In this document: positions 16,029 to 23,762 of the stretch, one piece after another | How positions within the stretch are numbered: position 1 is the first letter of the stretch | Layout: the number at the start of each line of letters is the position of its first letter | DNA from: JBEKYD01 sp049509915 | GTDB taxonomy: Bacteria > Acidobacteriota > Terriglobia > Bryobacterales > Bryobacteraceae | Direction of reading: 5' to 3' | Length of the DNA: 35,907 nucleotides | NCBI GenBank assembly: GCA_049509915.1 | Contig: JBEKZL010000035.1 | Coordinates: forward strand, 1-35,907 | Notes under the pieces: generated by a model | What the model was told of the DNA's origin: nothing | The model's database searches: none | Seen by the model: the letters and a program-made list of their open reading frames with translations, nothing else | Program-made: the position numbers and the translations under genes

Positions 16029-16988
16029 TCAATCCATGAATCGCTCGAGCAGTTCGTGAACCGTGGTCAGAAGCACCGGATAGGCGGCGCAGATGGCCGC
16101 AGCAACAGCGACCGAAGCGATTGTCCAAAGCCATGGCCGCCGCTCGGAGCGGTTCCCAGCTGGCGAGGGGGCGCGCAGCAGGCGTTCCACGCGGGCTTCC
16201 AGATCCGAGGCATCGCCCATTAGCGAAGCGGCGAGCGGGGTGGGAGAGGATGCGCCTAAACGAGCCACTCGCACCAGCGCGGAGGCCAACGCCAGGGACC
16301 GCCGCGCACTGCCGGCCACGGCGCGATCGTCGGCGGCGAGCTCGGCGTATCGGGCCCAACTCCTTTCTAGACCGCGGAGGCCGGCCCCGAATGGAACCAG
16401 GTTCGGCGCCATGGCCATCAGCAGCCGCTTCCAGTTATCGCGCGAAACCGCGTGAGCCTGTTCGTGCCGCAGCGCCGCATCCAGTTCCTCGGGTTTGAGC
16501 GCGCGCAATGCCGCGCGCGTGGCCACCAGAGTCGGGGGCGCGACGCCAACCAGCGCCAGCAGGGGCCGGGGGCTTTCCACAATCCGAACCGGAAACCGGC
16601 GGGCTCCCAGGCGCAGCGTTTGCGAGCTGCCTTCGAACCTTCGGGAGCGCAGCCAGGCCGTGACGCCCCGCGCGGCGCCCGCAGCCGTGAGGGCGATTCC
16701 CAGAATTGCCATCGCCAGGCAGACCAGGCTCGCCGATTCGCTGGTTTCGGCCGGCTCCAGCACCAGAAAGCTGGGCACACATAAAATCGCCACAGCGGCC
16801 AATGCTAGCGCGCACGGCCCGAGGCGCAGCGCCAGCACGATGGCGGCGGCACGGCGAGGATCGCAGCCGGTCGAGCGGCGGCGGAGAGTTCGCTCCAGCG
16901 CCAGCGAGGTCACGCCTGCAGCCAGGTTCACGGCAAAGAAACTTGCGGCGGCGATCGACGCCAGCCGCGCCCCATACGGCAGATTCAC
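16029..16988 (-). CDS. M56 (BlaR1-type) membrane metallopeptidase
   Basis: A 319-residue peptidase with several N-terminal hydrophobic segments and a C-terminal one (IASVAVAAAICAAYPVLLT). The zinc motif HEQAH (His175, Glu176, His179) and the downstream YAELAADDRAV with the third ligand Glu216 identify peptidase family M56. In BlaR1/MecR1 this domain is activated by an extracellular sensor and leads to cleavage of the BlaI/MecI repressor. Here no penicillin-binding sensor follows the last helix, so the input is unknown. The GTG at 16988 overlaps the TGA of the blaI-like gene (GTGA) with GGGAGG upstream, so the peptidase and repressor are translationally coupled. No beta-lactamase gene is in the window. 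Confidence 0.9.
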   Translation of the reverse strand: MNLPYGARLASIAAASFFAVNLAAGVTSLALERTLRRRSTGCDPRRAAAIVLALRLGPCALALAAVAILCVPSFLVLEPAETSESASLVCLAMAILGIALTAAGAARGVTAWLRSRRFEGSSQTLRLGARRFPVRIVESPRPLLALVGVAPPTLVATRAALRALKPEELDAALRHEQAHAVSRDNWKRLLMAMAPNLVPFGAGLRGLERSWARYAELAADDRAVAGSARRSLALASALVRVARLGASSPTPLAASLMGDASDLEARVERLLRAPSPAGNRSERRPWLWTIASVAVAAAICAAYPVLLTTVHELLERFMD

Positions 16989-17401
16989 GATTGCCTCCCG
17001 CCGGAGAGCTCTTTCCGCTTACTACGAATCTTCCGCTCCAGCTCGTCCAACAGGGCGGAATCCCGCTCGCCGGCAGCATCCATCAGACAGGAGATCAACA
17101 GATCGCGCGACGTCCGGGGTCCGCTCAGATAGCCGGCCAGAAATTCGCCGGCCCGCTTCCGTTCCCACTGGGCCTCGGAGTAGCGCGGCGAATACACAAA
17201 TGCGCGGTCCTGTTTCCGCCGATCGAGGAAGCCTTTTTTGTACAGGCGGTCGAGCGTGGTCATGACGGTGGTATAGGCCAACGGACGCCCGAGGCGCGCG
17301 CCGACTTCGCGCACATTCCCCTCGCCGTGCCGCCACAGCGCTTCCATCACCGTGTTTTCCAGGTGGCCCAATTCGTCGGATTGGGTTTTGAACCATCGCA
17401 T
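16985..17401 (-). CDS. BlaI/MecI/CopY family repressor
   Basis: A 138-residue winged-helix repressor. DELGHLENTVMEALWRHGEG opens the DNA-binding domain. NVREVGARLGRPLAYTTVMT is the recognition helix, and LDRLYKKGFLDRRKQDRAFVY is the wing. A C-terminal dimerisation helix follows (SALLDELERKIRSKRKEL). BlaI proteins repress their own operon until cleaved through the partner M56 peptidase, which is encoded immediately downstream with overlapping stop and start. ATG 17401 begins at the usual place for the family; the frame continues 29 codons upstream into a hairpin-rich leader. A GGAG 11 bases upstream is the best ribosome-binding site. I found no convincing TACA-type BlaI operator. Confidence 0.9.
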   Translation of the reverse strand: MRWFKTQSDELGHLENTVMEALWRHGEGNVREVGARLGRPLAYTTVMTTLDRLYKKGFLDRRKQDRAFVYSPRYSEAQWERKRAGEFLAGYLSGPRTSRDLLISCLMDAAGERDSALLDELERKIRSKRKELSGGRQS

Positions 17402-17464
17402 GGTCGTGTAAGCTCCGCCAGCGGCACAAACGAACCGCTCCGCAAAGAGCCGAAAGACTCGCTC

Positions 17465-17484
17465 GGCAGGCGAAAGCGCCTGCC
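17465..17484. repeat. Perfect hairpin in the blaI leader, REP-like
   Basis: GGCAGGCG-AAAG-CGCCTGCC is a perfect 8-bp stem with a 4-base loop, followed leftwards by smaller imperfect stems (GAGC/GCTC). It lies 64 bp upstream of the blaI start. The form resembles dispersed REP-type palindromes of high-GC genomes. It could also be a leader structure in the blaI mRNA. Confidence 0.45.
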
Positions 17485-17612
17485 CCACAAGATAGCCATG
17501 GTATCAAACGCCGGTTGCCGTCCTGGCGCGTCATCCGGCCGCGGTCCAGGCTCCAGGTATTACCGCGCCGGGGTTTCTGCCCTGAGCTGCAAATCCTGGA
17601 TAATCGTACGTA

Positions 17613-18827
17613 GTGTCCGCCCGCGCCGCCCTTGGCTATCCGAGTTTTCGCTATTACATGATCGCCCGGTTTCTCGCGACCGTCTCCAATGAGATGCAGG
17701 CGGTCGCGGTGGGCTGGCAGATATATTCGTTGACGCATCGCCCGCTCGATCTGGGATTGGTCGGACTGGCGCAATTTCTGCCCAACGTGCTGCTGTTCCT
17801 GGTGGCCGGGCACGCCGCCGATCGTTTTGCGCGTCGCCGCATTCTGCGCGTCTGCTACGGCGTGTTCGCGCTCTGCTCGCTGGCTCTGGCCGGTTTCACT
17901 CTGGGCGGCTTCGTCTCCGTCGGACCGATTTATTTCATCCTGGTGGGCAACGGCACGGTACGCGCCTTCCAGCATCCGGCCGCCCAGTCTTTCCTGCCGC
18001 TGTTGGTGGCCGAGGAGCACTTCGTCAACGCGGTTCCCTGGAGCGCCTCGGTTTTCACGGTCGCCACCATCTGCGGCCCGGTGATCGGCGGGCTGGTGTA
18101 CGGCCTGAGCGGTAGCCCGCTGCCCGTATACCTGGGGGCGGCGGCATCCTACGGCGCCGGACTGGCGCTGCTCGGGCGGGTGCGGACGGCGCGCCCGCAG
18201 CAGGCAGCCGGGGTTGGGCCGGCGGCATCGATTGCGGGAGGACTGCGCTTCCTGGGACGGAACCGCCTGGTGCTGGGCGCCATGTCGCTCGACATGTTTG
18301 CCGTCCTGCTGGGCGGCGCGGTGGCGCTGCTGCCGGTCTATGCGCGCGAAATCCTGGCTATCGGTGCCACGGGGTTAGGGCTGCTGCGCTGCGCGCCCGG
18401 CATCGGCGCAACCCTGACGGCCGTGGCCCTTGCCCATCGTCCGCTGGGCCGCCGCGCCGGAGTGGCCATGCTGGCCGCCGTCGCCGGTTTCGGCGCCGCC
18501 ACGGTGGTGTTTGGTTTGTCCCGCGATGTGGGCCTCTCTTTAGCCGCCCTCATGCTGGTAGGTGGCTGCGACATGATCAGCGTAATCGTTCGCCAGACCA
18601 TCATCCAGCTCGGCACACCGGATGAAATGCGCGGCCGCGTCAACGCCGTGAATTCGGTTTTCGTCGGGGCATCCAACGAGGTCGGCCAATTCGAATCCGG
18701 TGTGACCGCGCAGTGGTTCGGCACCGTCCCCGCCGTAGTTCTGGGCGGATTGGGCACTATCACCGTGGTCGTGCTGTGGAGCGTTTTGTTCCCCGGTTTG
18801 CGCCGCTGGAGAGGCGCGGCGAAATAG
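17613..18827 (+). CDS. MFS exporter (EntS / MFS_3-like)
   Basis: A 404-residue major facilitator transporter with about twelve hydrophobic segments. The opening (GYPSFRYYMIARFLATVSNE) and VGWQIYSLTHRPLDLGLVGL match the MFS_3 (enterobactin-exporter-like) subgroup. The loop 2-3 motif GHAADRFARRRI is the MFS signature, and DEMRGRVNAVNSVF in the second half is also characteristic. Family members export siderophores or small metabolites; the cargo is unknown here. The GTG at 17613 is the likely start, although its ribosome-binding site is poor (GGATAA). It is divergent from the blaI/M56 operon across about 210 bp. Confidence 0.87.
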   Translation: MSARAALGYPSFRYYMIARFLATVSNEMQAVAVGWQIYSLTHRPLDLGLVGLAQFLPNVLLFLVAGHAADRFARRRILRVCYGVFALCSLALAGFTLGGFVSVGPIYFILVGNGTVRAFQHPAAQSFLPLLVAEEHFVNAVPWSASVFTVATICGPVIGGLVYGLSGSPLPVYLGAAASYGAGLALLGRVRTARPQQAAGVGPAASIAGGLRFLGRNRLVLGAMSLDMFAVLLGGAVALLPVYAREILAIGATGLGLLRCAPGIGATLTAVALAHRPLGRRAGVAMLAAVAGFGAATVVFGLSRDVGLSLAALMLVGGCDMISVIVRQTIIQLGTPDEMRGRVNAVNSVFVGASNEVGQFESGVTAQWFGTVPAVVLGGLGTITVVVLWSVLFPGLRRWRGAAK

Positions 18828-18888
18828 CAGGCGCCCCGCGGCGATCTTCCCGATCACAACCTTTAATAATTTTTATATTTCTCATTCC

Positions 18889-18916
18889 ATTGGGATAATC
18901 CAATCGCGCGCGCGCG
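18889..18916. repeat. Inverted repeat over a GATAAT box, followed by a (CG)6 run
   Basis: ATTGG-GATAAT-CCAAT (18889-18904) is a 5-bp inverted repeat whose centre GATAAT could be a -10 box for the rightward gene. It is followed directly by six CG dinucleotides (18905-18916). The preceding 30 bases are the most AT-rich in this part of the window. No strong -35 box is visible. Confidence 0.35.
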
Positions 18917-18941
18917 TTGCGGGGAGCCTGTCGATTACCCT

Positions 18942-19229
18942 GTGGGCGTGGAGAAAGCGAAGCTGGCGATGGGGAATACGAGAATGGCTTGGGCGGTTGC
19001 GGCGGCGGCGGCGCACGACATCAACGACGAGTTGACGATCATTCTGGGTTCGGTCGGAGCCTGGCTGGCGACGACTCCGATGGAAGACCCTGACCGGGAC
19101 CTGTTGCTGGGCTTGCGCGCCGCCGTGCAGCGCTGCGCCTGGAAAACTACGGCGCTGCTGGAAGCCAGCGAGCGAATGGGCGTTCGCCCGTCGGCGGCGA
19201 CGATGGAGCGGCTCCTGTTGGTTCGCTGA
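18942..19229 (+). CDS. Stand-alone histidine-kinase DHp-like protein
   Basis: A 95-residue protein whose core, AAAHDINDELTIILGSV, closely follows the H-box of histidine kinases (cf. AHDFNNLLTVILG) with the phospho-acceptor His in AHD. A second helix follows (DLLLGLRAAVQRCAWKTTALL), completing an antiparallel DHp hairpin. There is no ATPase domain, sensor, or second half downstream, and the next gene is unrelated. It could act as a phosphotransfer or dimerisation partner for a kinase in trans, or be a kinase remnant. The start is uncertain: GTG 18942 is used, with GTG 18948 or ATG 18969 as alternatives. It ends in the first unit of a 14-bp tandem repeat before tsaD. Confidence 0.55.
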   Translation: MGVEKAKLAMGNTRMAWAVAAAAAHDINDELTIILGSVGAWLATTPMEDPDRDLLLGLRAAVQRCAWKTTALLEASERMGVRPSAATMERLLLVR

Positions 19230-19265
19230 AATTGCCCCGCTGAGATTGCTACGCTGAAATTTGCG
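19224..19265. repeat. Three 14-bp tandem repeats spanning the tsaD start
   Basis: Units CGCTGAAATTGCCC, CGCTGAGATTGCTA and CGCTGAAATTTGCG start at 19224, 19238 and 19252. They cover the stop of the DHp-like gene (19227-19229) and the TTG start of tsaD (19261). The repeat may have arisen by slippage and replaces a normal leader. Confidence 0.6.
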
Positions 19266-20337
19266 GATATTGGGTATTGAATCCTCCTGCGACGAAACCG
19301 CGGCCGCGGTGGTGGAAGACGGTGCGGCGGTGCTTTCGTCAGTCGTGGCGTCGCAGATGGCCACCCATGGCAAGTACGGCGGGGTGGTGCCGGAATTGGC
19401 TTCCCGCGAACATCTGCGCGCCATTGTACCGGTAGTGCGCGAGGCACTGGAGATTGCCGGCACCGGTTTGGAGGGCCTGGCCGCGGTGGCCGCCACTTCC
19501 GGGCCTGGGCTGGTGGGTTCGCTATTGGTGGGGCTAACCTACGCCAAGTCGCTATGCTATGCCCGGGGGCTGCCGCTCATCGCCGTCAACCACATCGAAG
19601 GCCACATTCATGCCGTTTTGCTCGAAGCGCGGCGGGCCGGCGGCGAAGTGCCCTTGCCTGCGCTGGCGCTGGTGGTAAGCGGCGGGCACACCCATCTGTT
19701 CGAGATCGACGCGGCCTTTCGCTACCGGCTCCTCGGCAGGACTCGCGACGACGCGGCGGGCGAAGCCTTCGATAAAGTGGCCAAACTGCTCGGCTTTCCC
19801 TATCCCGGCGGGCCGATCATCGACCAACTGGCGCCCTACGGCAACCCCCGCGCGGTGCGTTTCACCTTCGCCAGGATGAAGGGCAACGCCGCCGACTTCA
19901 GCTTCAGCGGTTTGAAAACCGCCGTGTTGCGGTGGGTGGAAGCGCGCGATATGGCGGACGAGATCGCCGCGCGGCGCCTGCTCGCCCGCGTTGCGGCGCC
20001 CTCGCTCGAGGACTGGCTGGCGGCCACGCCGCAAGCCACCCGTGACCTGCTGGCGTCGTTCCAGCACGCCGTGATCGTGGAATTGCTGACGCGCGCGGCG
20101 GCTTCGGCCGAGGCCGTCGCGGCCCAAGCCCTGATCGTCTCCGGAGGGGTGGCCTCCAATCGCGGGTTGCGCGCCGCCGCGGCCGCCGCTCGCCTGCCTT
20201 ACCCGGTGTTTTTCCCCACCCCGGGGCTCTCCACCGACAATGCCGCCATGATCGCCGCCGCCGCGTTTCCCAAATTCGCGCGGAGAGAATTCGCGTCCTT
20301 CGACATCCGCGCCGACGCCGGCCTAAGACTGGCTTAA
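19261..20337 (+). CDS. tsaD: tRNA N6-adenosine threonylcarbamoyltransferase TsaD
   Basis: A 358-residue TsaD/Gcp protein of normal length. It transfers threonylcarbamoyl from TC-AMP to A37 of ANN-decoding tRNAs, working with TsaB/TsaE in the cytoplasm. The ASKHA nucleotide fold starts at once (MRILGIESSCDETAAAVV). The iron-binding pair His111 and His115 lies in NHIEGHIHAV. VVSGGHTHLFEI, DDAAGEAFDKVAKLLG, FSFSGLKTAVLRW and the C-terminal TDNAAMIAAA are diagnostic. A TTG start at 19261 places the family-standard N-terminus correctly; no ATG exists near, and the Shine-Dalgarno is weak. The gene is framed by tandem repeats at its start and a duplicated 20-bp segment at its end. Confidence 0.97.
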   Translation: MRILGIESSCDETAAAVVEDGAAVLSSVVASQMATHGKYGGVVPELASREHLRAIVPVVREALEIAGTGLEGLAAVAATSGPGLVGSLLVGLTYAKSLCYARGLPLIAVNHIEGHIHAVLLEARRAGGEVPLPALALVVSGGHTHLFEIDAAFRYRLLGRTRDDAAGEAFDKVAKLLGFPYPGGPIIDQLAPYGNPRAVRFTFARMKGNAADFSFSGLKTAVLRWVEARDMADEIAARRLLARVAAPSLEDWLAATPQATRDLLASFQHAVIVELLTRAAASAEAVAAQALIVSGGVASNRGLRAAAAAARLPYPVFFPTPGLSTDNAAMIAAAAFPKFARREFASFDIRADAGLRLA

Positions 20338-20387
20338 TGGCCGGGGTGGCCCGGAATCGCCTGTACCGCCTAAGACTGGCATAATGG
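20321..20387. repeat. 20-bp direct repeat duplicating the tsaD 3' end
   Basis: GCCTAAGACTGGCTTAATGG (20321-20340) includes the last codons and stop of tsaD. It recurs with one mismatch as GCCTAAGACTGGCATAATGG (20368-20387), just before the pfkB-type gene. The copies are 47 bp apart. Confidence 0.75.
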
Positions 20388-20391
20388 TGGC

Positions 20392-21321
20392 TTGATCGTC
20401 ACTCTTACCGCAAATCCGGCCATCGACCGGATTCTCAGCGTGGACCGCTTGGCCTTCGAGGACCGCGCCTACATCAATTCCAGCCGCGAGTCGGCCGGCG
20501 GCCGGGGTATCAACGCGTCGCACGTGGTTCATTCCTTCGGCGGCGAAACGCTGGCCATTCTGATATCGGGAGGCGCCACCGGCAAGCGCCTGGAAGAGCA
20601 CTTGCGCGGCTACGGGTTTCCCTTCCGGGCCGTGCCGGTGCAGAACCGCATTCGCACCAATCTCACGATCACCGATAAGCAGGGCCTGACCGTGAATCTG
20701 AACGAAGCCGGCCCGGTGCTGACCAAGACCGAAGTATCGCGCCTCGAAAAGGCGGTGCGCGAGGCGCTGGAGGGGGCCGATTGGCTGTTGCTGTGCGGCA
20801 GCCTGCCGCCGGGCGTGCCGTCTTCGTTTTACGCCCGGCTGATCGCCCTCGCCCGCGCCAGGCGCGTGAAGACCATGTTGCACTCCGACGGCAACGCACT
20901 ACGCGAGGGAATCGAGGCGAAACCCACGCTGGCGACTCCTAACCAGCAGGAAGCCGCGCGCCTGCTCAACCGTACCCTGCTCACGCGCACGCATTACCTG
21001 GAAGCCGCCGCCGAGATCCGCGGCATGGGACCGGAAGCGGTGGTGCTTTCGCTGGGCAGCCGCGGCGCGGTGGGAGCGTTTGCGACGGGCACGGTGGAGG
21101 CTATTCCGCCGCGCGTCGACGCCGTCTCCCCGATCGGCGCGGGCGACGCCCTGATGGCGGTGTACGCCTGGGCCATGACGCGCAAGCCGGACCCGGTGGA
21201 TGCTCTTCGGTGGGGCGTGGCCGCCGGCACTGCTTCGGCCCGCTTGCCCGGCATGAGTTTCGCCAATGTGGCGCAGACCCGGGAGATCTATCGCCAGGTG
21301 GAGATCCGAAAGGCGGAGTGA
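20392..21321 (+). CDS. PfkB-family sugar kinase, 1-phosphofructokinase-like
   Basis: A 309-residue ribokinase-fold kinase. The start MIVTLTANPAIDRILSVDRL and the AGGRGINASHVVHSFGG segment are typical of the FruK/LacC (hexose-phosphate kinase) branch. LLLCGSLPPGVP follows. The C-terminal signature SPIGAGDALMAVYAW contains the catalytic base Asp in GAGD; the preceding DT is replaced by SP. Family members phosphorylate fructose-1-phosphate, tagatose-6-phosphate or related sugars with ATP; the substrate here is not certain. It uses a TTG start at 20392 with GGTGG close by. It lies 54 bp after tsaD and 25 bp before the DUF164 gene, so the three are probably co-transcribed. Confidence 0.88.
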   Translation: MIVTLTANPAIDRILSVDRLAFEDRAYINSSRESAGGRGINASHVVHSFGGETLAILISGGATGKRLEEHLRGYGFPFRAVPVQNRIRTNLTITDKQGLTVNLNEAGPVLTKTEVSRLEKAVREALEGADWLLLCGSLPPGVPSSFYARLIALARARRVKTMLHSDGNALREGIEAKPTLATPNQQEAARLLNRTLLTRTHYLEAAAEIRGMGPEAVVLSLGSRGAVGAFATGTVEAIPPRVDAVSPIGAGDALMAVYAWAMTRKPDPVDALRWGVAAGTASARLPGMSFANVAQTREIYRQVEIRKAE

Positions 21322-21346
21322 CGCGTGTTACACTGCGACCATAGAG

Positions 21347-22102
21347 ATGCTCTCCGACCTGAAGTTGGTGATTCGGCTCCAAGAACTGGATAGCCGTGTG
21401 GGCGAACTGGAGGCCGAAGTGGCCGCCCTGCCCAGGCATATAGCGGAAATCCAAAAAAAACTGGTTTCACACGAGCGGAAGTTGGAACTGGATCGCGCCG
21501 CCCTCGCCGCCAATCAGAAGGAGCGCAAACAGCGCGAAGGCGAGATCCAGGCCCAGGAGCAGAAGATTTCGAAACTGAAAGACCAGATGCTTCAGGTCAA
21601 AACCAACGACCAATACCGGGCCTTTCAGAACGAGATCGACTTTTGCCAGCAGGAAATTCACAAGTTCGAGGACCGCATCCTGGAATTGATGAGCGAATCC
21701 GAACCGCTGGATCGCGCTGTGAAGATCGCCGAAGAGGCCCTCAAAGCGGAAAAGGTGGAAGTCGAAGCCGAGAAGCAAACCACTCGCGAGCGCACCGACA
21801 AAGACCGGCGGGCGCTGGACGAACTACGGAAAGAGCGCGGCGCGGTCGCCGCCGAAGTCACCAAACCCACTTATCAGCGCTATGAACGGAGCCGGCGAAC
21901 GCGCAAAGGAATCGCGGTGGCGGAGGCCCTCGACGGACGATGTTCCGCCTGCCAGATGTCGATGCGGCAGCAGTTCCTGCAGGATCTGCGCAAGGGAGAA
22001 CAGATCATGGTCTGCGAGAGCTGCCAGAGAATCCTGTTCTACAACCCCCCAGTGCCGGTGGAAGACCTGGACGGCGCCGCGGCCCCAGCCGTGCAGCAGT
22101 AG
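21347..22102 (+). CDS. DUF164 coiled-coil protein with C4 zinc ribbon
   Basis: A 251-residue protein in which ~175 residues form a long antiparallel coiled-coil hairpin rich in Lys, Glu and Gln. A C-terminal zinc ribbon follows with CSAC and CESC as the four ligands. MLQVKTNDQYRAFQNEIDF is a family hallmark. DUF164 (COG1579) proteins are cytoplasmic and have been linked to regulatory or nucleic-acid-related roles, without a settled function. ATG 21347 starts the conserved MLSDLKLVIRLQELD; the ribosome-binding site is weak. The gene ends at a strong hairpin shared with the convergent thiamine-diphosphate enzyme. Confidence 0.92.
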   Translation: MLSDLKLVIRLQELDSRVGELEAEVAALPRHIAEIQKKLVSHERKLELDRAALAANQKERKQREGEIQAQEQKISKLKDQMLQVKTNDQYRAFQNEIDFCQQEIHKFEDRILELMSESEPLDRAVKIAEEALKAEKVEVEAEKQTTRERTDKDRRALDELRKERGAVAAEVTKPTYQRYERSRRTRKGIAVAEALDGRCSACQMSMRQQFLQDLRKGEQIMVCESCQRILFYNPPVPVEDLDGAAAPAVQQ

Positions 22103-22143
22103 CCAACCGCGGAGACTGGCCTCGTGCCGGTCTTCTTGGTTGG
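22103..22143. terminator. Nested hairpin between convergent genes, likely terminator
   Basis: Immediately after the DUF164 stop, AGACTGGC-CTCGT-GCCGGTCT (22113-22133) forms an 8-bp stem with one G-T pair. It is flanked by the outer arms CCAACC (22103-22108) and GGTTGG (22138-22143). The T-rich tail TCTTCTT is short. Its position between convergent genes supports a bidirectional terminator. Confidence 0.65.
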
Positions 22144-22181
22144 TGTGCCGGGCATTTCTTCAACGGAGCGGTTGCCGCGCC

Positions 22182-23759
22182 CTACACCAGGTCCTCGTAT
22201 TCGTTCGGGTCTATCGGGACATCGAGCACCACGGGGAATCGTTCGGCCAGGGCGCGCTCAATTTCCATCCTTACCGCCGCGACGCTTTCCGCCCGCCGCC
22301 CGCGGATGCCGAAGGCCTCAGCGATGGCGGCAAAGTCGGGGGCCGGGAAGTCCACTCCACAGTTGGGGAGTCCGCGCCGCTGCTGGCTCACCCGGATCAG
22401 GCTCAGGCTGGAATCGGAGAACACCACGACGACAATGGGAAGGTTGAGCCTGCGGATCAGCGCCAGGTCGTGCAGCATCATGAGCATCCCGCCGTCTCCC
22501 ACCACTGCCAGCACCGGCCGGCCGGGATATGCCAGTTGCACGCCCACCGCCGCCGGAATTCCAAAGCCCATTCCAGACAGTCCATTGGACATGAAGAAGG
22601 TTCCCGGCTGGTAGGCGCGCCAGAACTGTCCCATCAAGAGCTTGTGCGCGCCCACGTCGCAGGTGGCCACGCCGTCGGGCGGAAACGTAGCGCGCAACTC
22701 CTCGATCAACCGCAGGGGAGACAATCCGCGGGCTGAACCGGCAGGCGTGCGCGCCATGGCGTTACGGCGGCGGGAGAGCAACTCTCCGGGCCAGGGCTTC
22801 GGTTCGAGGACGACCGTCAGAGCCGCAACCAGGGCAGGCACGTCTCCCATCGCTTCCAGCGGTCGATAGTCCCCTTCCCGCATGGAAACGGCGTCCAACG
22901 CCACCAGTTCCACATCGGCGAACCAGGTCTTGTCGCACTCCACCGGGTCGAAACCGATGGCGAGCAGCAGATCGGCGGCCCGGATGGTTTCCACAATGTC
23001 GCGGTCGATCGCCATCCCCGAAGCGACGCCAAGAAAGCGCGGGTGGTCTTCCGGGAGAATTCCCTTCGCCTTCGGCGTAACCAGGAACGGCGCCTGGAGA
23101 CGATTCACCAGGGCGTGGATGGCCGCCGCCGCCGAGGGTTCCGCGCCCAGGCCGATCAGCACCAGTGGACGATCGGAGGAGTTGACGCGGGCGCCGATCT
23201 TCGACAGGTTGTCTTCACCGGTGTCACTCGTTGTAAGTTCCTCTATGACGGGCGCAGCGTCACATTCCTGGAGGGCCACGTCGCTTGGCAGCGCCAGGTG
23301 AACCGGCCCCGGACGGGGAGCCGATGCCAGCTTCATGCTTCTGAAAGCGATCTCCCCGCTGTCTCCCGCTCCAAGCGTGAAGGACCGCTTTGTGATGGGC
23401 GAGAATAGCCGGTCCAACTGCAGCCGCTGGTGGCTCATCGTAGGGAGCGCGGCACCAGGGATTTGGGCGGTGAACGCCAGCAGCGGGGCACGGTCGAGAA
23501 AGGCGTTGGCCACGCCGGTCGCAAGATTGGTAGCACCGGGACCGAGGGTGGAGACGCACACTCCGGCAACACCTTTGATCTGGCCAAACACCTGAGCCAT
23601 CACCGCCGCGCTGGATTCGTGGCCGGCCAGTACAAACTGCAGGCCCCGGCGGCGGCAGGCGTCGATCAGCGCCAGAACCTCCCCACCGGGCAGCCCGAAG
23701 ACAAACTCAACTTCGCCTTCGGCTAGTGTCGCGGCGATCGCCTCCGCATGGGTAGCCAT
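22182..23759 (-). CDS. Thiamine-diphosphate-dependent enzyme, acetolactate-synthase-like
   Basis: A 525-residue ThDP enzyme with the three domains of the acetolactate synthase/benzoylformate decarboxylase superfamily. The N-terminal Pyr domain has the catalytic Glu48 in AGHESSAAVMA. A central domain follows, then the PP domain with GDGG (Gly421-Asp422-Gly423). The usual NN pair of the ThDP motif reads SDSS here. The short central region and lack of a regulatory subunit gene argue against a biosynthetic IlvB. Placement three bases after a sugar-acid-type transporter suggests decarboxylation or carboligation of a 2-keto acid from that pathway. It is the last gene of the leftward operon from ~27950 and is intact, unlike the first three genes. 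Confidence 0.85.
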   Translation of the reverse strand: MATHAEAIAATLAEGEVEFVFGLPGGEVLALIDACRRRGLQFVLAGHESSAAVMAQVFGQIKGVAGVCVSTLGPGATNLATGVANAFLDRAPLLAFTAQIPGAALPTMSHQRLQLDRLFSPITKRSFTLGAGDSGEIAFRSMKLASAPRPGPVHLALPSDVALQECDAAPVIEELTTSDTGEDNLSKIGARVNSSDRPLVLIGLGAEPSAAAAIHALVNRLQAPFLVTPKAKGILPEDHPRFLGVASGMAIDRDIVETIRAADLLLAIGFDPVECDKTWFADVELVALDAVSMREGDYRPLEAMGDVPALVAALTVVLEPKPWPGELLSRRRNAMARTPAGSARGLSPLRLIEELRATFPPDGVATCDVGAHKLLMGQFWRAYQPGTFFMSNGLSGMGFGIPAAVGVQLAYPGRPVLAVVGDGGMLMMLHDLALIRRLNLPIVVVVFSDSSLSLIRVSQQRRGLPNCGVDFPAPDFAAIAEAFGIRGRRAESVAAVRMEIERALAERFPVVLDVPIDPNEYEDLV

Positions 23760-23762
23760 GGC

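Noticed and set aside
17489..17612. BlaI operator between the blaI-like gene and the MFS gene
   Set aside because: Only a short CGTACG palindrome is present; no TACA/TGTA dyad typical of BlaI operators.
19224..19265. Tandem repeat considered as a CRISPR array
   Set aside because: Units are 14 bp and contiguous, with no spacers.
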